Shown: positions 10,508 to 22,990 of the stretch, one piece after another
Layout of the letters: each line of letters starts with the position of its first letter
How positions within the stretch are numbered: the first letter of the stretch is position 1
From: Serinus canaria
Lineage: Eukaryota > Chordata > Aves > Passeriformes > Fringillidae
Direction of reading: 5' to 3'
NCBI RefSeq assembly: GCF_022539315.1
Contig: NC_066313.1
Coordinates: forward strand, 9,427,764-9,491,763
DNA: 64,000 nt
Made by a program: the position numbers and the translations under genes
The notes under the pieces: model-generated
Database searches by the model: none
The model's input: the letters and a program-made list of their open reading frames with translations, nothing else
Told to the model about the DNA's origin: nothing

Positions 10508-13500
10508 GTGTTGTTGTTCTTGTTCTCGTTGTTCACTTCATCCATGTACACTGGTCTAGCCCTTCCCAAAAATGGGATTTTTTTGCAGAGAGATGTACTA
10601 ACAAGATGTCCTAACAAACACACCTCAGACTGTTCTGCCTGCCTGATTTCCTTCCCAAGCAGACACAATCTCCTAAGTAGGATGATGCACAGCAAGTCAT
10701 ATGGTGAAAATATGTGAGTTTCAGAAGTGGGCTTTAACAGCCTTACTTTTCTGTGTGTGCATTTATACAAATGCCCAGTCCTCTATTGCCAGATTATGAT
10801 GTTGACACAGCTGCCTGCAAAAGGACCTCACCAATTTCACCTTCCACACTTCCACTCACACCACAGCCCAACCTTGGATCTGTTAACATACCTAAAGAAT
10901 GGAATGACACCTACATCAACAGACTTCTCAGTGTCATCAGCTGTACAAAAGAGCTTATTTTGAATCCAAAATTTTCCTTTTGCTGCTGAAATGCCACTTC
11001 CTCAGCTACCTAGAGGTCAAAGGTAATTAAGAGTAACTATCTAACAGGCTTGTGCACCTCATTCCTAAACCAGGCTAGGATTAAAATCAATGTTGCACTT
11101 CCTCAGATTTACTAATTTGTTTCAGTTTTCATGAATCTTATTCAATCAAACTTTAACATGCTGATGCATTTTTTAAATTTTTAAGATTATTTTATTTCTT
11201 ATCAGTACCAAGAGAGATGGATAGCATCACTGAACACAGAGGTGGTAACTTTCACATCTTTTATCTATTCACGTCAGATAAGCAAAGCTTTTAATAACCC
11301 CTGCTTGGTCAAGTACATGTAATTTGTGTTTTCAAACAGATTCTCCCAAGCAGCTTTCTACAGGACAAAACATTCTCCATGATATCAGGTATTAATCACC
11401 ACACTGTACCAAGAAGAATGCTAAAGACTGAATGAACATAGAAAAAACTTCTGTGGGGAGTATGAGACTGTATTAACCCAACACTAATAATAAGCAAAAT
11501 ACTTAATTTTCCTACAGGATATGCCTTAATTAAAAAGAAAATTAAATTACTTTGACCACTAACCAAATAAAGCAGAAAAACAAACAGTTTATATTACAAC
11601 TACTCAAAAGCCACACTTTCAAAAGTTGTCTTGCTGCAAGCATTTTTTTCTCTCCTTTCTTTAGTACAGTCTCTGTCTTGGATGCAGAAGACAATGAAAC
11701 AATAAGTGCACTAATCTCATGCAGTGGTTTTCAGCATTCTTTAATTTATAGACATCTAACTTTTCCCAGTGAAAATTACCCTCAGACCTCTCCTTTACCA
11801 AATGTACAACTGACAACAGATTTAACTTTCTTAGTTTACTTAAAACAGTCATGTGAACACTGGTTAGACACTGCTTCTAGTCCATAAAAAGTCTTCAAAA
11901 AAAAAAAAAACCCCAAGCAATATAATTTTAATGTTCATTTTAACTGCAGAAGCCTAATAGTGTCCCATATAAAAAAAAGAAAGGCATTTATTTAACCCTC
12001 CCTAGCTAAAGCAGGCAATATGAGTATGTGAATTGACATAGGCAGTATTTCCAAATGGAAATGACCTTCATCTCCACCAGCAAGGTGAAAATGAGGAGCC
12101 AGAAGACAGACTTTTATATCTTTTATTGCCTTCATGCTCCTAAACAACAGGCTTTTTTTTTTTTTAGTGTGAGACTAGGTATTTTGAAAAACTTGCTCAT
12201 GTCTTTCAAGGTCCAGTCATAAAACCACACAGAACTCGGTCCAATGGCTTCAAATATGAGAGAACTGAGGTGATGAGTGAGCATCTGAAGCATTTAAGTC
12301 TCCTTTGGTGAGGATTATGGATGTAAATTCTAATTTCTTAATGTCCCTGTCTATAGATAGAGACACATACAAGCACATACACAGAAAGTGATTCCTGGAC
12401 GATATCACATCCTTCACAGGCTCTTCCCTTTGAGTCCCAAGCAGAGGTACTCTGGGAAGGCTGAAGCAGACATGAAAAGGTCATCTCTCTTGCTGTCATA
12501 CCTACTTATGCAAGACTTGTTTCCATGGCAGAGCTGCTCTGTGCATTACCAAAGTTAGTGAATGTACCTGTAAAAAGTGCTCAATGACATATATTTTTTC
12601 CAGCTAAAGACATACTGTACAAAATTGAAGCAGTGAAAACCAGCACATAGGGCAGCCTCACAGCATTATATTTCAGTAGAGCTGAGTTGAATCCAGTCAA
12701 ACAGTATTTTACTGAACACCAGTAAACTCTTTTCAAATCTTACTCATACAGAAGATGAAGTCTGAAATGTGTTCTTTGGCATGAGAGCAACATAAAGGAG
12801 CTGCTCCACTTTATAGGGTTTCCTAGATGAGGTAATATGTAGTTTTTACTTATTACTTTTTTTTTTGTATCTGTGGTTGCCAAGTTCCAGAAGGAAGCAC
12901 TTCAAGGTTTCACTTGAGCTATGTTGCTGTAGAGACTAAAACAAGTGTGATGATCCAGTTCCCTTCACTCATTGCTTGAGAAAACAGACAGGTTTGAGAT
13001 AGTGTTCTTTTTTCCTCAGTCAAGATTGCTTTTGAAAAAGGAACACCTTCAGAAGGTGTCAAAGATATTTTAAGAATCTTTTGGAAACTGAAATGCAAAG
13101 GTTTCAGGAAAAATCTTAGTCATTGGGACTGAGGCACCTTGTAATACATCAGACTTTCCAGTTCTTTGCACAGGAAATGGTAAAATAATTCCAATTTAGA
13201 GAAGGGAGACAGTAAAAGAAGCCTGTCAACAGCAGCTTCCTAGAACATGACCCAGACAGACTTTGTCTAAGGATGGGAGAGTAACTCAGCTTACAGCCTT
13301 TGCCCTCTCTTTTGAGCATGAAGATGACTTCAGATATTTTAATTGTGCTCTCACGCTGTCAATAGGATTTGAACCCAATTATTGGCTCAGCTCACACTTC
13401 ACAAAATATGCTCAGAAGTTTTTGACTGAAAAGATTAATGTGGTTCAGGAAAAACGTGGCTTTTGAGTAGTTATATTATAAAGTGTTTGTTTTTCTGCTT

Positions 13501-13899
13501 TATTTGGTTAGTGGTTGAACTAATTTAATTTTCTTTTTAATTAAGGCATATACTGTAGGAAAATTAAGTATTTTGCTTATTATTATTGTTGGTAATACAA
13601 CCTCAAACTGCCCACAGAAGTTTTTCCTAGGTTCATCCAGTCTTTAGCATTTAGCACAAGATTACCAGTTTCTTCCTTGCTCTAGCCTGTTTTCACATCT
13701 TCTTAGGTTATGAGCAAGCCCTGGCTAGAGAGGATGATCTTGAATGCTGTGCTGAAGTACCACAACCAGCACTGCATGGGAAGGAACAGAACAGAATGGA
13801 AATAAACAGAGAAAGGGGGAAAAGCAAACAACCAACCGAACAAACCACTACAAGGTGACTGAGAAAATAAAAATAAATTAATCATCCAGAAAGCATGAA
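10508..13899. other. Unique non-coding sequence
   Basis: No assignable gene or transposon. The frames at 10727-10989 overlap each other and have no family resemblance. The 111-codon frame at 11552-11887 is AT-driven. Small homopolymer runs occur at 11897-11910 (A) and 12152-12164 (T). Confidence 0.6.
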
Positions 13900-14240
13900 G
13901 TTGCTGTGCACAATTTTTGCTGCCACGTGGCAGGAGAGGTCTGTCTGGGTCCAGCTCCCAGCTGTCCCATCCCAGCCCCACCAGTCCAGCTGCTGCTAAT
14001 TGGCACCGCCGGCACCACTTGTGGAGGGAACGGCGTGTTGAGCTCGCAGAATGGAGTGACCTCGTCCTCACCCCGAGCAAGTGTCCTGCAGGTCAGCCTG
14101 GGGGAGCCTTGCTGGGCTCACAAAGCCTTTGTCCCAGTCTCTGTCAGAGGCAGATTGTGCCTTCCTGTCCCTGAGCCTCGAGGCAGGCTCCAAGCAGGAC
14201 CCTGGCTCCGCTCACTGCCAGCTTTGGTATTTTTTTACTA
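13900..14240. other. GC-rich patch with retained CpGs
   Basis: About 340 bases clearly richer in GC than the surroundings, with several CpGs (for example GGCACCGCCGGCACC near 14000 and ACGGCGTGTTGAGCTCG near 14030). Overlapping open frames on both strands reflect the lack of AT-rich stop codons. It sits immediately left of the LTR-like block, so it could be flanking sequence of the same provirus, an unrelated old repeat or a small regulatory island. I cannot decide between these. Confidence 0.4.
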
Positions 14241-14249
14241 GGGCAGCAT

Positions 14250-14716
14250 AAAGTTTCCAAGAGAGCCTGTATAGTATTTGCAGGCATCCCTGATGAGGGG
14301 AGAGAATGATGCATTTGATTCCATCTTATCAGAAGGCCCATCTTATCAGAAGACTAATTAACTACTTTATTATACTATATTACTCTATATTATATCACAC
14401 TATATTAAATTACATCTAAACTGAATCTGCCAAGCACTCAGTTCTGCTCACACTGCACAGAATCTCGTGACTGTCACCCAACAATCCTGACACACACACA
14501 CACTCACTCTTGGCCCTGATAAGCCAAGGAAACAAAACTCCATCACTTTGGGTAAACAATCTCCATGTTGCATTCTACTTTGGCACAAACACAGGCACAG
14601 CAAATAAGGTAAGAATTGTGTTTTCTTTCCCTGATGTTCAGAGAATGTGAAACCCAAAAATATTCTTGGGAAGAATTGTGCCTTGCTTTTCTCTGTGAAG
14701 AGAAATGTGGCGACAG
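14250..14716 (-). mobile_element. LTR-like block of an avian endogenous retrovirus
   Basis: Read on the minus strand the block starts TGTCGCCACATTTCTCTTC. It continues to a TATA-rich zone (14356-14412, repeated ATATTA/ATATAG units) and an AATAAA in the context TATAATAAAGTA, and then runs to CTTCTGATAAGATGGAATCA. The order promoter-like TATA, AATAAA and short tail suits an LTR. The wording resembles, from memory, LTRs frequent in songbird genomes. A 15-base unit CCATCTTATCAGAAG is tandemly repeated (14321-14335 and 14338-14352). The left boundary is uncertain: similarity may extend past TGATTCC (14308 area) to about 14250. There is no clear target-site duplication and no gag, pol or env sequence, so it is a solo or fragmentary LTR. 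Confidence 0.6.
14356..14412. repeat. TA-rich degenerate repeat within the LTR-like block
   Basis: Successive TATTATACTATATTACTCTA-type units vary by single bases, which suggests local expansion inside the LTR. On the minus strand this zone supplies the TATA-like and AATAAA sequences. Confidence 0.8.
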
Positions 14717-15049
14717 GCCTGGGTCTGCATAGCTGGCCACACATAACTTTGTGTTAACTCGTGTTACACAGGCAGCTTTCCAGAGCTCTAAGAGAGAGCT
14801 CTCCTCTGAGGCAAGTCCTCAATCACTTTTACTTGTCAAATTGGTCCAACCCTCCCAATTATGTATTTTCTGGACAGAATACACTTGAACTATAACACTG
14901 AATTTCTGGGCATTTTACAATTCCATGTCATAGAAGCCTGATTAATTTTGAAGCAATTTATGTACATTACAACTACATTCCCCAACATATTAGGGGAAAA
15001 AAACAGAAAGCAATTAAAACTGCAGAAAATCCACTATGCCTTGTTCTTC

Positions 15050-15067
15050 TTTTTTTTTTTTTTTTTT
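15050..15067. repeat. T18 homopolymer
   Basis: An uninterrupted run of 18 T followed by AAG. No coding or element context. Confidence 0.95.
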
Positions 15068-18000
15068 AAGAACTTTAATCATGAACAAACTCATGAGTAT
15101 TTCTTTTTATCGTATTAGAAGAAAGTTTTTATACACTACTTAACTTTTCATTAACAATCCAGTGCACCTTTATTCTTCTGATCTAACACTTGGTGCTAAG
15201 GAAACACTGTCACCTGCTCTGGGAAAAGCTTCAGAGATACTATCAAATCATAAAGAGAGAAAATAATACAATTATGTGAAGTCCTTTGAGACAAGAAGAT
15301 AGTAACTTCATTTCTGACCTATAAATGATCTTCAGAGCAAAAAATCTAGAGCAGACAATGTAATATTTAACATACCCAGTGGCCTTCCCAAATTTCAAGA
15401 CCAACTGTTCTGTTTCTTTCAAAGGAAGCACAAATGGAGTTAAATCACTCTCACTTAAGTGATTTGATACAAAAAAGAATCAAGGATTACAAGGGACTGT
15501 CTTAAATGGTTTGGCCCAGCAAACATCCCATGGGCTGTTCCCCTCTCAACCAAAACCAGAAGTGAAGACAGCCAAAACGCAAAAAAAGAAAACATCTAGA
15601 TGGCACAGCTGGAAAAATGTGTTCCTGACACCTGCACCTGGATTTTGCAGCCACCACCAGCTGTTATTCCACACATGTCCATGAGTACTGGCTCTGGAAG
15701 GTCAGAGGCAGAGGTCAAACAGGAGTCTCTTTGGCACTCAAAATACTGATGCCAAAGCTAAGCACAAAATAACAGATTTCCATGAATAGAGTGCTATCCA
15801 GTTTATTAACCTTAGATACATGCATTCACCTACTTGCTTTCAACCTCAGGATCCTATTTTTACAGGGTAAAACTCCTAATTTCTAAGAGCAACCTTTGGG
15901 GGGAAAAAAAAAAAAGAAAACAAATTACACTCATAGTTTATTATCTGCTTTCAAAGCCAGGAGTCCTCTAGTTTTTTTAAATAAATGACAAAAGTATCCT
16001 AGTTTTGCCTGCCAATGCCTAGGTAGGTGTCTGCTAGCAAGTAGGTTAGTGATCCCTCTTCAGTTTGAAATGCACACTTTTTTTCCCAAGTATTGTGCGA
16101 TTTCATCCATGTCATAAAGAAAATGTATGGCAGAGAGAAAAGTCCACACATGATGCAACTGAACAGGTGATAGCCACACCCTAGAGCTGCTTACCAAAAG
16201 AGCTCTGGCACACCAAGGGGAATGAACCAAAGATTCAGTCTTTTTGATGTGATCAAGTATCATGGGTTTTTTTAGATAAAAGCATGCTCACAACCCATCT
16301 GTGTATAAGTGTACAACAGACAGCAGCAAATTTATCTCACAAAATATCTGCAGATCTCAAGAGCTGTAAACTGGGCTCATTCTTTTTAAAGATAAAAAAT
16401 ACTTGGGACACTTTCAATGTTGACCAATAATATTTTCAGCTTTTTCAGCATCTCCCGTTTTCCTCTGTTATAATCCAGAACCTACAGTCATCTTTCCTAG
16501 CATGTGCAAAGTGGACCAAATGAGGCAACAGAAAAGGGAAGAAAATTACACAGATGTTTATAGTTACAAGTAACTGTTCCAAAATTTTTTATGGAATGAT
16601 AGAAAAAATGTCGAACCAATCATCAGATCATGTTCCATATATGAAATTACACTTGCACTGCAAGAGTAAAATATTATAAATTGACTTGGACTTCAGTTTG
16701 ACATTTTGCATTATTTTAACTGCTGCTTCAGAGGAATTTTACCTAAAAAAACAACTTTAAAAAAATCACAAAATAGAAATTAAAAATTCAGCAGTGGCCA
16801 CAGATGCTACTGGGAAAGCTTAGGTTCCTGGAGATTTCAGTCTACTCTCACTGTGATACTACACTTTCTTTTATGACTGAAGCTATGTCTACTGAAACTA
16901 CCTCCCATTTAAAAAAATCAAACTCAAAAAGAAATTTGAAGACAGTGTCCAGATGACAGATTTCAAAAGGCTGGTGTCCTGTTGTGCAGACAGAAATACC
17001 TGCAGCTTCCAGCAGATCCTCTCATTCCAGTACAATCACTTCTACAGTGGTCAGGAAACTGGATTCGTACTAGTGGATCCTATCTTCTCAGTGGATTACA
17101 TGTATTCCTTCTTGCAATATCTCCATTATTGCTGCCCAGCTCTGGGAAATTATGGGACACATTCAACCTGTGAGAACCCAGTGTGACCTTTAAGATGAAG
17201 AATCAGAAGCTAAACACAGGTTTCAGTTATGAAACTGGACAAAAGAGAGAGGCAAGCAAACTTTCTTACACTGAAGAAGATAAGAGCTCTTTTTATTTCA
17301 GGTGATTTGTTATTCCTTTTAGTCTCTGAAATTGCCAGTTTTATAAAAACTCAGTAAAGCTTATTTCCAGTTTTCCGTAGGTGAGTAGGGTATTTACTTT
17401 TTGCTTACAAATGTAAGAACATCAGTATACTATTACTTAAATGCCATGACATTAAATATATCACATTTTTGAGACTTTATTTAGATGTAAATCACTATCA
17501 TGCCAGAAAAAGCTGAAAATTGGCTTAACTTGAGCAAGTTCCTCATTAGGTGTTGCAGAACATGGTGCTACTTCAAAAAGGACAGACTAGTTTTGGAATT
17601 CTACTCAGGAACATATGAATGCAGCAGAACTTCACAGGACAGTGATTTCATATGGTCTGTAGTATAAAAGGGACACAACTCCTAAATTGTATGCATATGC
17701 CTCATATCTTCAAAGTATTCACCCTGATGCATTTAAAAAAGGTGTAGCAACCATGCTGACATAACTAAGTAAATAACACTACTCTTCCTCCTGACCTCAT
17801 CAGGATTTTAATGGAAAAGGCATTAACTTTCTGAGGTATTAAGAAAATATCTTTGTAAAATTTTTATTCCTTAACTTCAGTCCAAATGAAGAAAACACAG
17901 CCAGAAGTTGTTGGAGCATCACTTGTTCATGGCAAAAGAAAGGCCACAAACACACTAATATTAGAGGTTACACCCCTTATATCAATCCCAGTTCTGAGTC

Positions 18001-18228
18001 TATGGAATTTAATCTGGAAATACCTCCTGTGGAGAGAAATGAACAAGGAGGTACCAGTGCAACTTTAGTTTTCTTGCTATAAATGCCAATTGGTTTGTCT
18101 TGTCAAATATTTGTCTTTTCAGGGCCTCTCCATTTATTTCCTATCCACTTATTGAAAGGAAAAAGTTGTGGTTTGATTTGTAGATCAATAAAGTTACACA
18201 ACTGGAATAAAAAAACGAATGGAACTGT

Positions 18229-18244
18229 GGGGGGGGGGTGGGGG
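18229..18244. repeat. G-tract G10-T-G5
   Basis: Ten G, one T, five G, then AAGAAAAAGG. It can form a G-quadruplex in principle. A nearly identical G11-T-G5 tract occurs at 47578-47594. Confidence 0.95.
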
Positions 18245-20164
18245 AAGAAAAAGGAGAAAAGGAGATATGTCACTAGAACTTTAATCCATAGAGAATTACA
18301 TCTTTCAGCACTTAGAGAAAAGAAAACAAGCAAATTGTTGGCAGCAGGGTCTGATAAGTGCATCTGGTTAGTCTGCCTGCCTCATCCAGAGAGACAGAGC
18401 GTTTCAGCAGGAACATTGCATTTCTTACACAGCTGTCTTAGCATCTAGAGCTGCCTTTATTTATTCAGTGCACTGTTTCTGGTACTACTATGTAGCTTAT
18501 TATCTCTGCTAACAATCATCTATCCTTTTGCATCCTAAGGGGAAAAAGGAGGGAATCAAAAAGTACTTACTGAAACCAAACTGCTGCTTCTTGCATAAGT
18601 CAGTACACACAAGCCAGTTCTTTCTGCTGTGTCCAAACACAAACTAACATTCATCTAGATGCTTCCAAATCCAAATGGTCTGGATGCTTCATCCCACAAA
18701 TTGAGCAGTCATAACAAACTTTAAAGCCTATATAATTACCTTGCTGTTCTTATAAAATCTTGTTTCTTGTGCAATTCTTCTACATCATGCAAGTTTTTTC
18801 CACTATGCAGCAGAGAGCTGCATAGGAATTCCTCTGGACCCTGCTGTCCTATTTAAGGACACTCTGTCCCTTCTCCTGTAATCTTTTTACAGTGGCATGA
18901 TTGCCTTTGGACTGAAGCAGGAAATTTTCTGCCTCTCTTCATGCATATTTGTACCCTCTGACACCATTATAATGCCCTACCAAGTGAAAGATACACAACT
19001 TGAGCAGCAGAGCTGCTCTAGCTCTACAAAACCTCTACAAAATTGTTTGTTGATTTTGTGCCACAGAAACACCAGGTTTTAAGGTAGTCACAAGATTTCT
19101 TTCGAAGTTCAAGACCATAAAAGATAGTTGAAAAGGGAAGGAAGCATCCTTCACTTCAACAGCTGAAAATGCTGAAAAACTAGACACAGACAGTCCTGGC
19201 CTGGTGAAAATAGTTTAAAACCCCTTAATATATTTTATATGATTGCAACACCACTGCTTCAACTATTAATATCATGAAGTCATTAGTTCTTACATTAACC
19301 TGCTGACAACCATAGAAGGATTTCTGCTAACTCAGACATGCTCTCTTCTGATCAAAGGAAAATGTATTCCTCCTTCTATTTCTCTGGTTCTTTCGTCTCC
19401 TCAGAATCCCTGTACTTTTGAAGATCTGGTCTCAGGCAGCTGCTGGTGGTATATACTCACAGAGAAAATAAGCAGAGAAAGGAAAACGAGGCAGAGGGGG
19501 AGAGTAAGAGGAAGGCACTCACTCCACACTTTTTTCCTACAGGACAGACACGTTTTTCTTGCTCTTAACTCCAACTGCAGAACTCTAGGGATGCACCTAA
19601 CCTACCCTTCTGCTTCTACAAGTATGAAATTATTACAGAAGTGTGGCTGAAATGAACAGCAGTTAATTCAGATTTTGTCAAAAAGGCTTAGGATGTCCCA
19701 GGCTAATGACTTCTTTCACAAGGAGGTGGAAGGAAAAAGCCAAGAAACCATTCCAGCAGCAGAAGTGGTTTTTTTTGTTTTTTTTTTTCCTTTTAAATGA
19801 CAGACACAGGCAAACAAGACATACTCTGTGTCATGGTTTTTCACTCATAACCAGCAGCTAGGGATTAAAAAAACCTTATGACTTGAAAGATGCTTCCCTG
19901 TAAAGAACAACAACATTTGCCCCTGTGTGCTGCAAACCTGGAATAACCAGAGCCTTGAGAGGCGGATGAGTAAGTGAACAGGAAACAGCTGAAAATGAAC
20001 AGCAACAACAAAAAGGTTTGCTTAGGGTTTACACTGATATTTAAATTTCAGTTCCTGTTGTGACAGTCATCTATTATTTTGCAAAATTTTCATACTGACA
20101 GATTCCTGTTCTGGCCCTGAAGACCTTTAAGTGGGGAAAACAAGCAAGAAACAAAAAAGTTAGC

Positions 20165-20190
20165 AAAAAAAAAAAAAAAAAAAAAAAAAA
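20165..20190. repeat. A26 homopolymer
   Basis: An uninterrupted run of 26 A at the left border of a GC-richer patch. No AATAAA lies just upstream, so it does not look like a retrocopy tail. Confidence 0.97.
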
Positions 20191-20720
20191 CCACCATTTC
20201 CACAAGCCTCCAGCCATGGGTTAATTTGCTCTTAGAAGAGAAAGAGCCTGTCTCTGAAGGCTGAGCAGCACAACCATCTGCTCAGGTTGGGAGTGAGCCG
20301 GCTGAGCTCAGCAGCAGGCAGCCACACGCTTATTTAACTCTGCCTGCACCACCAGCACGAGGGCCAGAGGTGACAGGAGCACCCCACCTGGACAGGGCAG
20401 CCAGCTGGAAAAATCACCACCTGAGAAGGGCAGGAGAAGGAAGGATTAGAAACTAAGTATTTCCAGAGGAGATACTGCATCTGAGTAAGCCCCTTCTGCC
20501 TAATGCCATCTCCCAGCTATCCAGCACTTTCCTTGGGCTGGTTTCACTTCAGGGAAACCAGAGGAGCTAGGGAGATGGGATGGCAGCCAGGGAAACACCA
20601 AGGGGGTGCCTACCAGGGACACTGATCAGAAAAGCTGCTGTCACCTGGCCCGGGTGACCTCTGCAGGATGGGTCAGCAGGCAGGTGCACATGAAAATGAT
20701 ACAGGCACAGGGCACTTGCC
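20191..20720. other. GC-richer patch, unassigned
   Basis: About 530 bases of purine-rich, GC-richer sequence with many CAGC, CCAGC and AGGAG words (for example GAGCCGGCTGAGCTCAGCAG near 20297 and CTGGCCCGGGTGACC near 20645). There is no long open frame and no repeat family I can name. It might be an old repeat or a regulatory island, and the sequence alone does not decide. Confidence 0.4.
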
Positions 20721-22079
20721 TGCTGTGAAAATGCCCCCAAAACAGTCCTTTCTTAAAAGGTCACAAAATTACTTCTTTCAGGACGGCCATTAAGTGAATA
20801 TTGTTTTTCTATCTCTCTCACTAGCATATGACTCCCAAGTCAGGTATAGGCTATCCTCAGGTCCTCACCAAATTATTTCTTGAGCCAAATACACTTGTAA
20901 GCATTCACGTTACTAAACCAGACAATAAAGAAGTATTGGTGTGTAACAGAAGGATGGAGAAATACTGCAGAATATAAAAAAATTAACACACTTCCCCCCT
21001 CCAGAAGGTCCAGAAATCTGTTTGAAAACTCCTTATAAATTTTCTGTAAAAATGCTCATAAGAATTTTATACTCTGTTTCTAAATAATAACCACTCCAAT
21101 CACTGTAAAACACAAGAGATTACTTTTAAAAAAAAAGTCTTAATACTTAATATAGAATGTTTGTAATCTAAAATCATCTGACTTGATGAAATGGCTAATC
21201 AAATCATCTCCAGAGACATTAATGGGTAACTCACCTGGTTTGCATTAAGCTGTTCTTAAGTATTTTGATGATCAGCAGCATAATGCTATGCAATCTGCCT
21301 GATCTGTTTTCTCAGTGCAGTTGTTCCTTCAGCTGCTCTGCTCAGATATCATGTCCCCAATTATCTGAGGTGATATCATCATACGCCATGATAGAGTAAT
21401 AAATCTGGCCTTGGTAGGTTTCATGGTGCACCTGCAATGCTCTGTGTATGGCACTTTAGCTATAGGCTGAGGGGAGCATCATCTCTTCTAATTAGGTCCA
21501 TAAACTTGGCACAAACCCCCTTATCATGTGCTACAATAAATTCAGGAGAACTTGTGCTCAGCCTTGATTCAATGCAAATAGTAACTACAAAATGATCTGG
21601 CTTGAGAGAGATGAGTATTAAGGAGCCACAACCTCTCTTACTGTGTTTTGTTAAGTCTCTCCTTTTTTTACCAAAATTGTCAGTGGAAGTGCCACCACTT
21701 GCCAGGGTGCACTTGTGGGGCTTGAAAAGCTATGGCAAGGCTACTTGTCCCTCCCAGGTCCCCTGAAAGTCATCCTGAAGAGAAGAAGGATGCATGCAGA
21801 TCTGACACAACTAAGAACAGGAAAAAATGCTAGATAAAATGCAAAATGATTGAGGAATTCTGCTTCATAAGGAATCTAATTTCTTTATTTTTTTTTTCAT
21901 AAAGTTTAGCTAATGAGAAATAAAGTTAATCAAGATGGAAGGATGTTATAATAAATGCTTTGGTGAATATTTTTTTTCTCCCATTGTAATCAAGAGGTTG
22001 ATGGAATATTTTATTAGATCTTCTCTTGGAAGGTGGGTGGGTTTTTAAAACGTTTGCCTAGGCTGAAGCATTCCCACTA
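20721..22079. other. Unique AT-rich sequence containing an enhancer-like patch
   Basis: Outside the patch at 21170-21640 nothing is assignable. A T-rich acceptor-like sequence (TTTTTTTACCAAAATTGTCAG) ends near 21682, but no exon-like frame follows. Confidence 0.5.
21170..21640. promoter_or_regulatory. Candidate enhancer-like block
   Basis: Unique, moderately AT-rich sequence with repeated homeodomain and GATA-type words (GGCTAATCAAATCATC near 21192, GACATTAATGGGTAAC near 21215, ATTATCTGAGGTGATATCAT near 21360, AATTAGGTCC near 21491). No repeats, no coding sense. It reads like conserved non-coding DNA of the kind found near developmental genes. Function is inferred from texture only. Confidence 0.3.
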
Positions 22080-22990
22080 TTCCTGTATCCTACTCACTTT
22101 ATCAGTGACCATTTAGGGAATGCCACCAGACTGCACAAAGGCTGCTGAGCCTGCTGCCATCCAACCACTGAGCCACTGAGGTGCATTTGCTTATTACTTT
22201 GAAGAGCTAGTAATCATCACACAGACATAGATCTTCAGAGATTTAAGCTAAGTGAGTCAGTGTGTTAATTATATGCTAAGGGAGTACACACAAGAAATGG
22301 AAAGTAGTAGTTTATTGCTTTCCCAAGTTTCTCAGGTAATTAGAACAGCTTCTGGAGATACATGGCACCGTACCAGAATCTATCATCACAATGGGCTTCA
22401 CTGCAAAATGCACAGAATTAATTTTTTAATGAAAATCCTCTACTGAGTGTCTGAGCCAAATTCACCTGATAAATGTCACTGAGCAACGTCATTACTGGCT
22501 CATCAACACAGGGTGTTTAAAGCAGATGGTAGAGCAGTGCATCTTCAGCACTACAGCCTGTTAATATCAGCCACCTCCCATAAAAAAATTAAAATTGGCC
22601 CCCTGTCAGTCAAACATGACAGTACTTTGGATTTCTCCCTCATGATATTCTTTAGCCTTGAGGCAGATATGACAGGCGCCTTATTAAATTCCAAAAATAA
22701 AATGTAGCACAAGAAGGCAGTGCATTCCAATGAGACAGCAGACTTGTTAAAATGCAACATGCATAAAACTTACTTCATTTCATTTCAGCTATCATCAGTT
22801 TCATCTTTTAAAAAACCCAAATAGCAACTTTAGAAATGTGGTGTTTGTTGTATATAAATTAAAACAACATGTCATGCCTTATACTTCAAAGTCGTTAAAA
22901 GCCTTTATAGGCGTTGCACAGATATTTTGGTTATTTTTATGAAAATAAAAGCTGGGATTCCTATTCACTGTTCTGTGGTTCAGTGCTTGT
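22080..22990. promoter_or_regulatory. Candidate enhancer-like block
   Basis: About 900 bases of unique sequence rich in TAATTA-type, TTTATAGG and TGACAG cores (GTGTTAATTATATGC near 22261, AGAATTAATTTTTTAATGAA near 22414, CAAACATGACAGTAC near 22612, ATATGACAGGCGCC near 22667, AAAGCCTTTATAGGCG near 22899). Scattered CpGs are kept in an otherwise CpG-poor setting. Overlapping open frames on both strands at 22513-22760 lack family resemblance. The regulatory role is inferred. Confidence 0.35.

Larger units (their letters stand above)
14717..20164. other. Unique non-coding sequence
   Basis: No assignable gene or transposon in 5.4 kb. It contains a T18 tract at 15050-15067, an A12 run near 15904, a T-rich run at 19769-19788 and the G tract at 18229-18244. 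Frames at 16953-17186 and 18083-18448 are open but without family resemblance, and the second spans the G tract. Confidence 0.6.
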
